From positions 2,832-66,831 of the forward strand of contig VXAA01000956.1 in assembly GCA_013399115.1 (NCBI GenBank): DNA of 64,000 bases. Direction: 5' to 3'. The notes beneath the pieces were generated by a model. The model was not told the origin of the DNA, did no database searches, and was given only the letters and a program-made list of their open reading frames with translations. This document shows, in pieces, positions 1 through 11,840 of this stretch; position 1 is the first letter of the stretch; every line of letters begins with the position of its first letter. Position numbers and translations under genes: made by a program. This DNA is from Anseranas semipalmata. Taxonomy: Eukaryota > Chordata > Aves > Anseriformes > Anseranatidae.

Positions 1-305
1 GGCAGGGACACCGCTCTCCTGCCCTCTCTTCTCCTCCTCTCCCCCCGGCGGGCCACTGCCCCCCCGAAGGGAGACACGGGACATCCATCAGCTTGATAGA
101 TGGGGGTTACTCACTCCTGTTCTCCCTGCTAGTTTATTTTCTTAAACTACCGGGCAAAAAGTGTAATGACGGAACAGACAAACACACTAACAAACAGACG
201 ACAGCTTTATGGATGGAGCTCAGCTCCGAGGGCTGAGGGGTGTTAAAATCCGAACTCTGCCGCCTTTGCCCATTTTCGCCACAGCCCGGGTCACTTTAGC
301 TTCTT

Positions 306-325
306 AAAAAAAAAAAAAAAAAAAA
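306..325. repeat. poly(A) tract, 20 bases
   Basis: Uninterrupted run of 20 A. No recognisable retroposed sequence lies upstream of it, so it is listed as a simple homopolymer. Confidence 0.9.
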
Positions 326-791
326 GCCTTGGCTGAGTTTTAAAGGAGGAGACACTTATGGATTTATTTTATGGGCTGACCAGTGCTGTTCTCCCTGCTC
401 CCTTCGCCGTTAGTTCAGCTCCTTTGCAAATCTAATCTGCTTGGCTCCTTTGCTATTTTTTATGTTGGACCCATGCGTTTCTCCTCTAAGCCTTTCTCCT
501 TTTTGATGTAGCGAGTCAATTGAAGAATGTTGGTCTCGGTTATCAATCACCCAGCTGGGGCTTAAAGGGCTCGGACTAATCAGATTTAATTGCTCATGTA
601 GCGCCACTCCTGCCCTGGGCCACGACCGACTTGCTCAATTAAACCCCAAATACCTGCAATCAATAAATAAGGAATGACAACACGTTTAAGGGATTTATCC
701 AGCAAAGGAATTGAACTGGAAACAGATTACAACCGAAAAAGGCTCTTTTATAATTAAACGTACACCTCTTAGAGAGGGAAAAGCTGTGTTT

Positions 792-826
792 AAAAAAAAA
801 AAAAAAGAGAGAAGAAGAAGAAGAAA
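792..826 (+). repeat. polypurine tract: A15 followed by GA and GAA units
   Basis: Thirty-five purines without a pyrimidine: A15 (792-806), a short GA stretch, then GAA/AAG units. A second purine-rich stretch continues to about 880 with only a few interruptions. It is similar in composition to the much longer polypurine tract at 53089-53185. Confidence 0.85.
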
Positions 827-3507
827 TGGAAGGAAAGAAAAAAGAGAGAGATCTTGTTCCCTTTGGCTGAGGAAAGGAGAGATGAGGGCACTGCTTTCTG
901 AGAGGCTATTGCCGATCATTTATTAGTTTATTTATAGCCCGGTAAAATCTGGAGCCCTGTGCGGTGCTGGGGCCTCTGCTGCGGGCAGTGCCGACAGCGC
1001 GTCCCGCTGGGTGCACAGGGCAGCTCCCCTCTTCCCGGCCTGTCCCTGCTGCCCGCAGACACGGAGTCACTTCCCCCCTCACCCGCGTGTTTTCTGTTTA
1101 AACAGCCTGGGTAAGCATGAGGCATCGTCACTCGACAACGTGGAAATGTTATTCCTGACCTTAAAAAGAAGGGGTGGTGGTTGCTTTTCAATACTCTAGT
1201 TTGGAACATGATAGTAATTGACCGCGATCAAATAACTCTCAACATGCATAAATAATCACTTTGGGCATATTTGCCATTCCATTTTTTTAAGAACTGCTTT
1301 GAAAGTGGCAGATGCAAAAAAGGTTTGCAATTAATACCGAAAAAATATTACTTCGGACATCCAGTCATGTTCCTAGAGTCCAGAGTTTCCTCATTGGCAG
1401 CTGCTGTCCTCTGTTAGGATTAGGGTGTAAAATTGCCCCTTCAGCAGATCTACTGTCAGTGCTTGTGGAAAGAACAACGAGGGAGAGGAGAGTGGAGGGA
1501 GGTGGAAGCAGGCCGCAGCCGGAGGGGTCTGAGCAAGGTGCTCCTGCTCTGCAGTCGGGCTGCACCAAGATGGGTGTAGCAAAGCTCCTGATGTGCAGAG
1601 AGTTTTGCTCTGCTCTGCTCCCAGCACTTGAATGGGGAGTCCTTGGTGATTCAGAGAGCTCCCTGCACTCTTTGGGGCAAGCAACCCCACCAAGCTGGGC
1701 TGGTAAACAGCTGAGCCCGTGGATAGAAGTTGTTTCTTACCCCTGGTGCCAGGCTGCCAAGGTTGGAGTTGGTGCCCCCACACCACAGAGCAGCTTGGGG
1801 CACAACTTCATCTGGGTGGCCAGGTCGGAGGGAATTGTCCACCTGGGGAATTCCTCTCCCCTTGCACACCCCAGCCACCAAACAGCTCAACTCTGAGCTT
1901 TACTCCAATTAAACACATCTGCTAATCACTCTGCAAATGGTCCTCTTTTGCATTAGGTGTAGAGGGGATGCTGGCAGGACACTTGGGTCCCATGCTGGTT
2001 TCCCATGGCTCCCACTGGGATGCAGACTAGTCAGACCCTAATGTAAGCCCACCTGTAGCGGTGCCACTCTGGTGGGTGCCACTTCTGCTGCATTTGGTGA
2101 CTGTTCTGTAAGACAATCTTTGTGGGAAGTGAATGTAAAAATCTTCATAGAAGTCAAGGTGTTGATTAAAAAAAAAAAAACACTCAACTGTCAAGGGAGT
2201 ATTTCTGTAAGGACTTCTGTTTGTTTGTTCCTTAGCTTGGTTTCCTAAGGAAGCCAGAATTATATGATCAAACTGTTACAGCCTTTTGAACTCCTGGGCC
2301 AACTCCAATCAAAATTGACAAGGGGGCAGAGGTCTCAGAAATAATCAGGTTGCTGTGATTTTCGCCAAAATAGACTGCTGGATAGCAGAGAGAGAGATCC
2401 TGTTAAATCCCTTCTAAGGCTGTAACCAGAGCTTAGATCTTAAGAAACACTAGAGAAGCTAAATGAGAGAGAGCGCAACGTTACAAATATCCCAGCAGCT
2501 TCTGCCTCAGCTACTAGAGACGGCAGCTATGAGGCACAATTACCAAGAAGTAGGCTTCGTGCGTTTTGCTACTTGAGGAAATACTTATGGGTTGTATTCA
2601 TCTTTCTTTGCCACTTTCTGGACCAAACTGCCCTTTGACTTGGAGAGCAGCAGAACATCAAAGGGCAGATCTAGGTACCAGCAGAGTCTTCTGGGACAGT
2701 TCCCAAACTGTGGTTAACAGCATCATCCAGGGCAGCAAACTGCACAAACACCTCCCCGGGCTGCCTTGGAGGAAGCCCGAGGCTTGGCAGTGGCCCAGGA
2801 GCCTGGCAGATGAGTGGTCCAACAGAGGCTTTGCCCTCGTGGTTGTTGTGTTATGTCTTTTAATCAGAGTCCCTGTCCACATCATGTTTTTAACAGATGG
2901 AGCTAAGTCCTGGCAAGCAGCAAGGAGGGGAGAAAGCAGCTCTCAGCTACTTAGATGAGCCTCAAAGCAGGCTCTTGACAACATTTTTAAAGTAGTAAAA
3001 TAGAACAGAGGACAATAAGTAGTTTCATTTAGACTGTGAAATTTGAGCTGATATCTTTGCCTGGAAGAAGGCATCTTTGTTTCTTGTACTCTCAGTCCAG
3101 CCTGAAAAACAGTTCTATTAATTCATGTTTGATACAATTAATACTCAGCTGGATGCTACATGGTGCTTGCTTTTGAAGTTGGTATGTGCCGCCACGCTTC
3201 CAGGTTTATGGTGATGGTGCCAGTAAGAAGGTGGGTGGTACTCTAGACAGGCAAATAGACCCATTCACGGGAGAGACTTGACTTCCCAGCCCAGAGAGAG
3301 CACGATTCATAACTCGGCAGCAAAGGGCAGCAGCCAGTCATTCCTTCTGCAATGCTACAAAAGCAATGAAACCTTCCCTGGCAAGCCAAGTGCAGAATGA
3401 GACATTTCCTTCTTGCTGATGCCAAGTCAAACTGGGCCAGTTTGGAATAGCTCAGTTAGCCAGGTTGCCAGCTCACGGCTGTCTCAGAATCTGAGCTGTC
3501 ATTTATT

Positions 3508-3524
3508 AAAAAAAAAAAAAAAAA
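3508..3524. repeat. poly(A) tract, 17 bases
   Basis: Seventeen consecutive A following ATTTATT. Simple homopolymer; no source element recognised. Confidence 0.9.
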
Positions 3525-5418
3525 GTATATACATTTTTGTTGCCATTGAAAATGCTCCTGACACTGACAGTTCTGAAAATTAATATAATGCAAGCAAGAT
3601 GTAAAAGATTTTCTGAGCCTGTAGAAAAGCCAGGTCCTACAGTTCACTGGGGAGAGAGAGTTATTTTACTCTATGTCATTGGAGTGTTAACTCTGAAGCC
3701 TAAGGAAGGCAGTTAAGCTAGCAAGTATTTAATTGCCCATAGGAGTTCAAGATTTGAAGGGTCTCATTGAATGACATCTAACTTTAGCATCATACATAGA
3801 CAAACTGGGGATAAACTAAAGGAAAACTTAGGAAAAATAGAACAAGGGAAAACAAATATGACCGGATTCCTTCCAGAGCACACAGCTGCCTATGCATACT
3901 CCAGCTAATCCCTTCTGGCAGATTTCCTTTTCTTTTTCCAGATCTGACCATTTTCCCACTTTTAAGACTTTTTGCTGTTTGAGGTGAGGGGGGAAGGGAA
4001 GGAAAAGGAATGAAAATGGGGAATGCCATGAAAGTCTGCTGTATGCAATGCATGGGAAGAGACAGACGGAAATGCCGCACGGCATCAGCTAAGGGGAGGT
4101 TAAATAGTGGCCTCACTAGGACTTAAATTTGGAGTGCAAACTGGTTTCTGAAGGAGCAGCAAAAGCTGAGGATCAAATTGCACAGCATGAAGTGGAATCA
4201 CCAATGAATTTAAAACACAAAAAATCCCCCAAATATCTGGAGTAGTCTATTTGTTCAATATCTAATTTCTGTCCTCCAAGACATGTGAACAGAAATCTTA
4301 CACGTTAGAATCAGTGTTGGTGGATTCTGACTTGGACTTCACATATGTTCATGTTTGATGAAATAAGACCCAGTCCTTCCTCTAGTCCTGATCTTAGACA
4401 GAAACTGTGTGTCTGATATCTGCAATGTGCCAGTTTTATGTACTATCAACTTTCACTACAAGATTATGTATGATGTGAGAGATAAGAAATTGTCTTCAAG
4501 GCGATTTCCCAGCAAGTATTTTTTCTTTCCAGAACAACAAGAACATGAAGAAGAACAGCTACTAGGAAGCACCATGTGACGATGTTGCCATAGAGGAAAA
4601 AAGTTGGCTTAGAAATCCCAATCCACTGTCTTTAAGGGATGTGATTTGCTTCTGGGAGCTGGAAGTTAGCTTTACCCTCTCTAGAAGGAAGACCTGGGTC
4701 TCCACATCCTTGCTACTTGGACCAAATGCTCCTAGAATAAAGTCAGGAGGAACCAAGGCTTGTGTTCCCCTAAACTCAGGGGCTATTTTTTATCCATAGC
4801 CTGTGTGATGGGCCAGGCGGTTCTTTCCCAACATGTGTGGCTGGAATAAAAGCGAGGTGGATTCACAGTCTGATCTCCACTCACCTGCTCAAGCCCATGA
4901 AATAAAGAAGTCCAGTACTGGACAGGGGTAGAAACATAGGCTTTATTTCCACTGTAGTCTTAGTCTCACCCTACTCTCACTTCTCCCTTGATAGCACCCA
5001 GGCTCCATTGCAATGGAAGTGATTTAAGACGTTACTGCCTCCAGCTGTCTGCCTCACCCCACTCCCAAAAGTTGGCAGAAGGAAATGTGTGTCTGTGCTT
5101 TGGCTGCTTCAGTTCATGGTCTGGCTTATTAGCTTAAACTGTTGAGAAGACCAAAAGTTGATTATGCATTGCCTCTAGGAAGGAAAGCACCAAAGGGAGA
5201 ATCCAGTCGTCTCCTTTGGTGTTTTTAAGATTGGCCTATATGTATATTTGCTTTGCTTTTTGTAAATTAAAATACATTAATCTTGAGAAATGCAACAATC
5301 ATTTTTACTACTACAGACCTTCAGCTAATGTTACTGGGCTTGCTTCTTTGCCATATCACTGTGGGCTGCTAAGCTTGCACTGGCACAGTAACATTTAACA
5401 TTCCCTGGACTCACATGA

Positions 5419-5439
5419 TTTTTTTTTTTTTTTTTTTTT
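5419..5439. repeat. poly(T) tract, 21 bases
   Basis: Twenty-one consecutive T, among the longest homopolymers in the window. It could be a minus-strand retroposon tail, but the sequence beside it is not recognisable as a retroposon. Confidence 0.9.
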
Positions 5440-5859
5440 GATTGGATTGGAAGTTTGGACATAGTCTGTAGTGAGACAGAGAAGAGATGACAGAAATGAT
5501 CATCATTTTTTCTTTGCAATTGCTAGAAGAGCATCCTCATAGCACAAACAGAGTTCTTAGTAGAGACTAGATTTTAAGATATCATCACCCAAGTGACATA
5601 GATAAATGAAAAAGGAAAGATTATCTTCTTTTTGCAGAAGGCATCTCAGGCACAAAAAGAAAAAAAAAGGAATTCACCCTGGTCACATGGAAATCTCTGG
5701 CAGAGTCCCATCAGCTAAATCCTTGCTGAGCTAAAGCTTTTAGTGGCCAAACAGACACATAGAGAATCTCAGTGTGCAAGTTTCTGCATTCTCCTAACTG
5801 GGAAGAAAAGAGCTCATCTTTTTGCTTTCATTTCCTCTCCACAGAGATTTAATAGCTGA

Positions 5860-6140
5860 AAAGCTGTCGTGAGCCATCACATTAATTAGAGTTCATTGTT
5901 TTCACTGTAGTATGCACCAGCATAACACTAAACTTCAATCATCCAAACAAAAATCAGTCTACTTCATAAAACGTAAGTTCTTTTTGGTGTCAGAGGAGAG
6001 CTATCAATTCAGGGACTCAATCTGCTTCTGCCCAAAGTCAATGGCGAAGCTATTAATAATGGCAGGATCAAGTCAGTTCACTAATTTGCCAAATTCCCCA
6101 TCATTAGTGTGAATTAATGAGATCCTACTGAAGCTGCCTT
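5860..6140. promoter_or_regulatory. candidate conserved non-coding element
   Basis: About 280 bases with closely spaced homeodomain-type cores (CATTAATTAGAG at 5880-5891, GCTATTAATAATGG near 6049-6062, GTGAATTAATGAG near 6109-6121) and no simple repeats. The stretch 6029-6075 also resembles the worn CATTGA-type palindromic repeats seen elsewhere here (AGTCAATGGCGAAGC then GCAGGATCAAGTC), which could mean that an old repeat was recruited. Conservation is inferred from texture only. Confidence 0.3.
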
Positions 6141-6189
6141 TTGGCTGTGGGTGAAACGGAACATGCCTGGCAGCACACCAGCATTAGAA

Positions 6190-6228
6190 GGGAGGCCGGG
6201 GAGGAGCAGGGGTGGTTTGGGGGGAGGG
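6190..6228 (+). other. G-quadruplex-prone sequence
   Basis: Five G-runs (6190-6192, 6198-6201, 6209-6212, 6219-6224, 6226-6228) separated by loops of 5, 7, 6 and 1 bases meet the usual G3+ N1-7 pattern on the plus strand. It sits just right of a candidate conserved block in otherwise AT-rich DNA. Whether it folds in vivo is not known. Confidence 0.6.
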
Positions 6229-7526
6229 AGATGAGCAAATGGAAGACTCTTAATGCAGACCAGATGGAAAAAATTGACCCTGACTTCACCAGTCAGGCAA
6301 TGGCCATAGTCAGGCTGTTTCTTAGTGAGGGGAAAAACTAGGGAGGCTCAAGTAGCAGATGAGAAGTCAGCTCAGATAAAATAAGATGGCTATTCACTTG
6401 GGCCCCAAAATGATCTTTTGCCCAAAACATGGAGCATGACACACATTTTCCTGTTTCTGCTCAGAGTTGTCCAGAGATTTTCCCCTTCTTGCATGCTTTA
6501 AAACTTCCAGAAATGGGAATGACAGGGCTCAAAGTAGAAGGTTGTCCTCACTTTCATATCCAGCCCCATCCAGAACTAAAATTATAACAAAAATTTCCTG
6601 AAGAATCCTGCTTCTGTGAGATTTTCAGTGCCAAGAGGGTCATATAAAGTTTGGAGAAGAATCCAAAGAGATGTCAAACGGTACTTAATTGAACTTGGCT
6701 GCCATCAGTAAATACAACACACCACTTTGAGTTTAAAGGATCCTGCCAAACCCAACAACAGATATTGCTACTCTGTTCCTTGAGATGTTGATGGTGGCTT
6801 AACTGTCCATGAGTCACTGGGATAATAGCTATTACTTGAAGAGGATGTGCAGGGAGGAAAGGATGTTCTTGTCTGACTCATGTGTCTGCTTCTGGTGCCA
6901 TGACAGAAACAATGCCAGGCTAATGCTTGAGTATGATCTTTTAATGGTGGCAGCCCTAACAGCCTTGTAGAAGTAATTGGGTAAATGAGAATATTTGTTT
7001 GTCTTTATTTTTTTTATTTGTACTGGCTACAAAGCCAAATGCATACACCTCCATTTGGGGCAGTCAGGCAGCCTGACATTAATAGCTCAAATTAAAGACA
7101 TAAAGCACATGAAAAAAAACCAGGTTTGTTTCATTTAGTGGTATGACGATAGTGATGCAGTTGCTTTGATAACACCCTTACCATATTCAGAAAGGACCTT
7201 GAAAGAAATGCGTGCGAGCAGACAGTTCTGAGATGGGAACTCCTAACTGCACTGGAAAATCCCAGTGGTTATTTTTGCAAAATCTGTTGTCCAGGCACTT
7301 ACTGAGTTTCAGACTTCTGACCAGAAATCTCCTCCTGAGCCATGCCTTACATCAAACCAACTTCCAACTGTGTGGGAACTGTGGGCTCCCCGAGCAGTGG
7401 ATATGGAGATGACCTTTGCAGTCTCTGAAAGTAGTTCAGCCCTCTCCGCAGTTACCTTTAGTGACATTAGAGCCGTGGCTGTAGTGAGCTGAAAGGGAAA
7501 CAGCACATTAGAATACTTCATGATAG

Positions 7527-7550
7527 AAAAAATAAAATAAAATAAAAAAT
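7527..7550. repeat. (AAAAT)n microsatellite
   Basis: Short tandem array of AAAAT-type units, slightly irregular at its ends. A matching (ATTTT)n array on the opposite strand sense lies at 9306-9330. Confidence 0.8.
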
Positions 7551-7769
7551 GGACTGTCATAATCCCCTTCTAACTAAATATTGACTGCTTGTCCTGTGCT
7601 CAGCAAGAGCAAACCTTAATAAATATGATCCAGATCCTGCCCTTCCTCTCCCAAAAAGAAAAGACAAGCCACCAGATCTTCAAATACTTAGTGTATCCCC
7701 TTGAAAGTATCAGTGGCTAAGCCGGCATACCAAGTATAAGTGAATACACTCTTCTCCAGTTGTCCCATA

Positions 7770-8260
7770 ATATGTAGCATTAATTGCCTCTTTGTAAAAG
7801 AGTGGAGAAGGATGAGATGCATAACTGGGATCTCGCCTATTATTTTAAGCATCTAATTTGTACATCTATGTCTGTAACCATCAGATTGCCATTGTTTAAA
7901 GTGTTAGTCAATCGTCTTTTAGCAGAGAGAAAATACAGCATGTTAATTTTATCAGAAGTTTAAAAGGCATTGTTAAATATCCTCTACTTAAAAAAAAAAA
8001 AAAAAAGCATCTGCAGGCAGTGTATTCCACCGCTCACAGAGATAAGAAATGCTTCCCATATACAATCCATTTACTTTGTAGTTCACTTCTAATGGGCAGT
8101 TTGGTGAAAGGTACTTTCCAACGTGCATTTAAAGTGATCCACTCAAAAGATAAGTAAATTGCAGCTGTTCATTAAACCCAGCACTTCATGTTGTGCTGCA
8201 AACATATATTTAACCAAGAAATGCTACTGTAGGCTCTTACTGCTTTTTTTTTTTCCCCTC
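7770..8260. promoter_or_regulatory. candidate conserved non-coding element(s)
   Basis: A run of homeodomain- and SOX-type motifs (ATTAATTGCC, ATTGTTTAAAG, GTTAATTTTATC, TTCATTAAACCC) in complex, low-repeat sequence, split by a poly(A) run at 7990-8006. The texture is that of vertebrate enhancers near developmental genes. No direct evidence of function can be read from one sequence. Confidence 0.3.
7990..8006. repeat. poly(A) tract, 17 bases
   Basis: Seventeen consecutive A inside a candidate conserved block; it probably separates two distinct elements. Confidence 0.9.
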
Positions 8261-8895
8261 TGAGATCTAGAAAATGTTATGAATCATCATCATTTCCAAA
8301 AGTGCCTGAAAATTACAGGCCAACCACGACAGCAAAACATAGGGGCTCAGGGAAGTGAATACACCAAAGAACATTGCAAACATTTTCCACACAGCTACTT
8401 GTTCCTGGTTCCTTTTGATCATTGTTTACAACACGAGCTTTCTTTAAAAGGAAACAAAGGTTTTGTACTGAAGCTATAGCACAGTCCATGTGCTGCGGCA
8501 AAACTACTGACTTGCTAGGAAGGGTTAAAGCAGGGACCAAACACTAAAGCGCATTGTAGTGGAGCTTTAAACTTGCACGCACATATATCGAAAGCCAGAA
8601 CTTATTACTGTTGTTTCAAACACCATGAGCTTGCCTACATAAAGCAGGATTCTGAAGCACAAGAGCTAATTCACACACACAGGATCCTGCAATCATTTTT
8701 GCTTTCTGTCCCATTTTCAGGTTCATGGAAACTCCACCCCTGTTTCTCTGAATGGAGATGTCAGCTGCTGGATGGGGCTTTGGGGGCAACCTGATCAAAT
8801 TTGTTCTATATACCAGGAAAGAGATGCCCCCTCTTGCCTTCCAGTACACCAAATTAAGCAAGCAATGGAATTCTTAGAGATCACATATCATGTGT

Positions 8896-8917
8896 GGGGG
8901 GGTTGCTGGGAGTGGGG
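8896..8917 (+). other. G-rich run with quadruplex potential
   Basis: Seven G (8896-8902), GGG (8908-8910) and GGGG (8914-8917). A four-run quadruplex is possible only if the first run is split into two G3 blocks with a one-base loop, so this is a weaker candidate than 6190-6228. Confidence 0.4.
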
Positions 8918-9305
8918 AGAAGGCAGCACTTTTCAAGTTACTCAAATTTGAAATCTTGTCCTTCGCTATGATGGACAACCATACCGTCCCACAAGAGGAA
9001 CCAGGCATCCTGCTCTGCCTGGGAAGCAGGCTGCACACTACTCTATCTCTTTAGGATGTGTGAATCACAGTCCCTTGGCAGAAAACTGACTTCATGGCAT
9101 AAATACTTTAATGAGAGGTGTACTGCTGCCGTATATTCCCCAGTGGAGGACTGGGATTCTGCATAGCCCATATGCAAGTGGAGAAAAATGAGTGTGTGGG
9201 CTCTAATTAGAGGCCAGGATGGATCTCAGGCCCCAGACAGTGAAACAGCTCTGAAATCCATATTTTTTCACTATTTCTTTCAACTCCTAGCAGTATTAAT
9301 AGCAA

Positions 9306-9330
9306 ATTTTATTTTATTTTATTTTATTTT
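9306..9330. repeat. (ATTTT)n microsatellite
   Basis: About five ATTTT units. It is followed within 12 bases by three GGGG runs separated by single A (9342-9355). Confidence 0.85.
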
Positions 9331-11527
9331 GTCATTTGGCAGGGGAGGGGAGGGGAATTCATCTCTCCTTCCCTAAGCACTGAGTGATCCCACATTCTGG
9401 AAGGTGCAATTATTGATTTGTTATAGCTGTGGGTTCACTCTGTGCTTTAACCTGTATGCTGGGGCTCTTGTTCAAAGTTTCAACCCAAACCTGGGCATTT
9501 TATAGATCTTTTAATGTTTACGAAGCCCCACATTTTTCATGTTGCTGGGAGTTAAACCGTACTTATAGTAAGGATACTCCTGAGGAAGAATCAGGTTTTT
9601 GTCTTGTCTTATAAGCTTCTTTGTGCAGCTTTCAATATTTTTGCTTCTTGTTGAGCTTGAAATACTTTAACTAACAAAGCAAAACAAAACCTTTCTGAGA
9701 ACATTTCAACATTTCCATTTCTATTTTCTATTAAAGTGAGGATGTGCAGAGACAGAATAAATATGGGAAGTCAGCAAGAAGAAACAAAAACCAAAACAAG
9801 CAAAAAAAATCAACTGAATTCTTATGGAACCTTTAAGAGGTGTCTGGTGCCAATTCTGGGTAAAGATGGCTCCAGCCCAAAACATTACGTACGGACCGCT
9901 CTGAAAGAGGTTTTCATAAATCAGACTTTGGCTTGGGATCTATATTTCACAGCTGCCCTGTGTTATGTGTACTTTCTATCATAGGCCAAAACAAGAACCC
10001 AAGCTCTGAACAACCCCAGGCTGGTGGGGGAAGCGTGCAAGGTCAGGTGAAGACCTCAGTTTCATCGCTCCAATCAGGCTCTCTCGGGAGGCAGCTAATA
10101 AAAGATGAAGGTCCACAATGAGTCCTTACTTTATCCTAGCTGATTCACCCATTTCCTTAATAATAATGAATCAGTGAAAAGAAAACTTGTTAAGAAGAAA
10201 GCCCTTCATTTATGCTGCTCAGTCATTAATGCTCGTGTCTAGAGAACAACCCAGAGAATCTCTGCAGCCACCAATTCTTTATGACTTACTAAGAACGAAT
10301 TCTTCTGTGTGAAGACATTATGCCTACATATGTTTTATTTTTTCTGCCTGAATTTTAAATGTTTAAGGAGGTGCAGAGCTGGAGAAAACATATTACATCA
10401 CATTTGGGTTGCATTTAAGCCAGCCACAATTCCCCACAAGTACAACCCTGCGTGAGATAGCAGCAGTGGAGACTAGTACAGATGAGGCAGAGCCCACAGC
10501 TAACATTTATGGGAATAATTTGCCCTTTAGAAAATGGGATTAGCAATGCAAGGCCCAGAATTAGAGAGGCACATACAAACCCACAACATCAGTGGCAAGG
10601 AAACCCCCTTTCATTCATTTGTGGTTCTGAAAATCTGATGAGGCAGTTTAGGAGAACTGTGTGATGCAAGACCAGAGCTTGTGAAGTTAAGGTGGCTGGA
10701 AGCACGCTTGGAGACAGTGGGAAGGGAAATAGAGGTAGCACAGTCTTGTTCCCCAGTAGCACCTTGATGTCACATGGTTTGGCCAAGAGTTTGGCCAGGG
10801 AGCTGAGAAGTGGGGATGTTTCTTGGTAACTGCAGCTGGGAGAAAATTCTCTTTCTAAGCACTTAATCATGTGAAACTCAACTAGTGTGGGGGTTTTGTT
10901 GTAAATTTTAAGTAAGCTTGCATTGATTGATAGGTTCATTGTGATCTGCCATGTCTGGCTGATGGTTCTATGTTGTTGGTGAGAAGTCACTGAGTTTTAG
11001 TCTCATGGAGGTACAACATGAGGAGAGAACAGGTGAGGAAGACAGAAGAGAGAGAAAAGATGACTCCCAGCTACCCCTTGCTCATATCAAAGAGTTTTAC
11101 ACTGCTTTGTCCCATTTTGCTTTCCAGCTACCAACCTGGTCCCTTTTACTGCATCTTTTCTATGCCCACTGGATTTTTGTGTAAGCACTTTGTTCTTCAC
11201 CACAGCCCATCAGAAGTCCTACCAGTTACTAGGACATGGAGAAAAAACATTTGAGGAGCAATGAAGAAGGAAAAAAAAAATAGACTGGAATTCAAAAGAC
11301 TTCCTTTGGTTCCAGTAAACCACAATTACCATGAGACCTCATGCCAATTAAAGCATCAGGTAGAGTATCAGCCACACCTGAGCTACAGGGATATGATATT
11401 ATTAAAAATATTTATTCAACCATTGTCTGTAGATCATGCTTAGTCTCTTTAAAGCTGTTTGCTAGTCTGCTTGATTCAGGATAAACTGTTAAAACTTCGT
11501 CTCCATAAAATACCAGCACTAGGTGAT

Positions 11528-11562
11528 ACATATATATTTTTATGTATATATATATATAGTAT
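11528..11562. repeat. TA-rich simple sequence
   Basis: Alternating TA with interruptions (TATATATTTTTATGTATATATATATATAG). Low-complexity sequence without further content. Confidence 0.7.
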
Positions 11563-11639
11563 ACTGAACTCCTCCTGGTCACATATATGGTACCTTCAAT
11601 CCATTTACACTATGGGCCAAGACTGCTTCTGCAGTTTGC

Positions 11640-11800
11640 ATCTGTAATTGATTGTGGGAGCTATTAATCATAGGTGTGTGTGATAATGTTTAGACATCTC
11701 TTTGATTTAAGGATGCTATTAAGGAATTAGACTGTAGTAGGGTAAGAGTTTGTCTCTGCAATTAATTGCTCCTGGGGTTTTGCAATCCATGATTAGGTGG
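11640..11800. promoter_or_regulatory. candidate conserved non-coding element
   Basis: Dense regulatory-type motifs: GCTATTAATCATAGG near 11661-11675, a T-box-like TAGGTGTGTGTGA at about 11672-11684, GCTATTAAGGAATTAG near 11715-11730, and GCAATTAATTGCTCC, whose palindrome GCAATTAATTGC starts near 11758. It is followed by a 19-base poly(A). Conservation is inferred, not seen. Confidence 0.33.
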
Positions 11801-11821
11801 TGGAGCAAAAATCAGACACTT

Positions 11822-11840
11822 AAAAAAAAAAAAAAAAAAA
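11822..11840. repeat. poly(A) tract, 19 bases
   Basis: Nineteen consecutive A, then a second short A-rich stretch. No source retroposon recognised. Confidence 0.9.

Larger units (their letters stand above)
1..1310. promoter_or_regulatory. CpG-richer flank with homeodomain-type motifs; possible CpG-island shore and conserved enhancer
   Basis: Two patches (about 1-300 and 935-1140) are clearly richer in GC and CpG than the rest of the window. Between them, 400-700 holds closely spaced AT motifs of homeodomain and PBC type, for example TTTAATTGCTCATG near 582-595 and TGCAATCAATAAATAA at 655-670. A further motif-rich stretch lies at about 1200-1300. No convincing open frame or splice-bounded exon is visible. 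I infer the downstream shoulder of a developmental gene's CpG island located left of the window, or an intragenic regulatory block. Direction of the nearby gene cannot be told. Confidence 0.4.
1311..5850. other. intergenic or intronic DNA, no gene seen
   Basis: AT-rich sequence without a supportable gene. The longest open frame of the window (1312-1896, 194 codons, plus strand) lies here, in a locally GC-rich stretch that is also open for 131 and 79 codons on the other strand. It has no recognisable domain and its composition follows the DNA, so I do not call it coding. Poly(A) or poly(T) runs occur at 3508-3524 and 5419-5439. A short motif-bearing stretch near 1890-1960 (ATTAAACACATCTGCTAATC) is the only regulatory-looking part. 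Confidence 0.7.
6141..8560. other. non-coding stretch with two conserved-looking blocks, no gene seen
   Basis: No reading frame here is longer than about 80 codons. Two sub-blocks look regulatory: about 6940-7130 (GAAGTAATTGGGTAAATGAG, then CATTTGGGGCAGTCAGGC, then ATTAATAGCTCAAATTAAAG) and about 7770-8260 (AGCATTAATTGCCTC, CCATCAGATTGCCATTG, GTTAATTTTATC). Between them lie an (AAAAT)n microsatellite at 7527-7550 and a poly(A) run at 7990-8006. Confidence 0.5.
8561..11640. other. non-coding DNA, no gene seen
   Basis: AT-rich sequence with only short, overlapping open frames (133 codons at most, minus strand 10589-10990, no family motif). It holds a G-rich run at 8896-8917, an (ATTTT)n microsatellite at 9306-9330 next to three GGGG runs (9342-9355), and a TA-rich stretch around 11528-11562. 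Nothing else stands out. Confidence 0.65.

Noticed and set aside
1312..1896. Longest open frame in the window, 194 codons, plus strand
   Set aside because: No recognisable domain, overlapped by frames of 131, 79 and 67 codons on the opposite strand and others on the same strand, in a locally GC-rich stretch where stops are rare.
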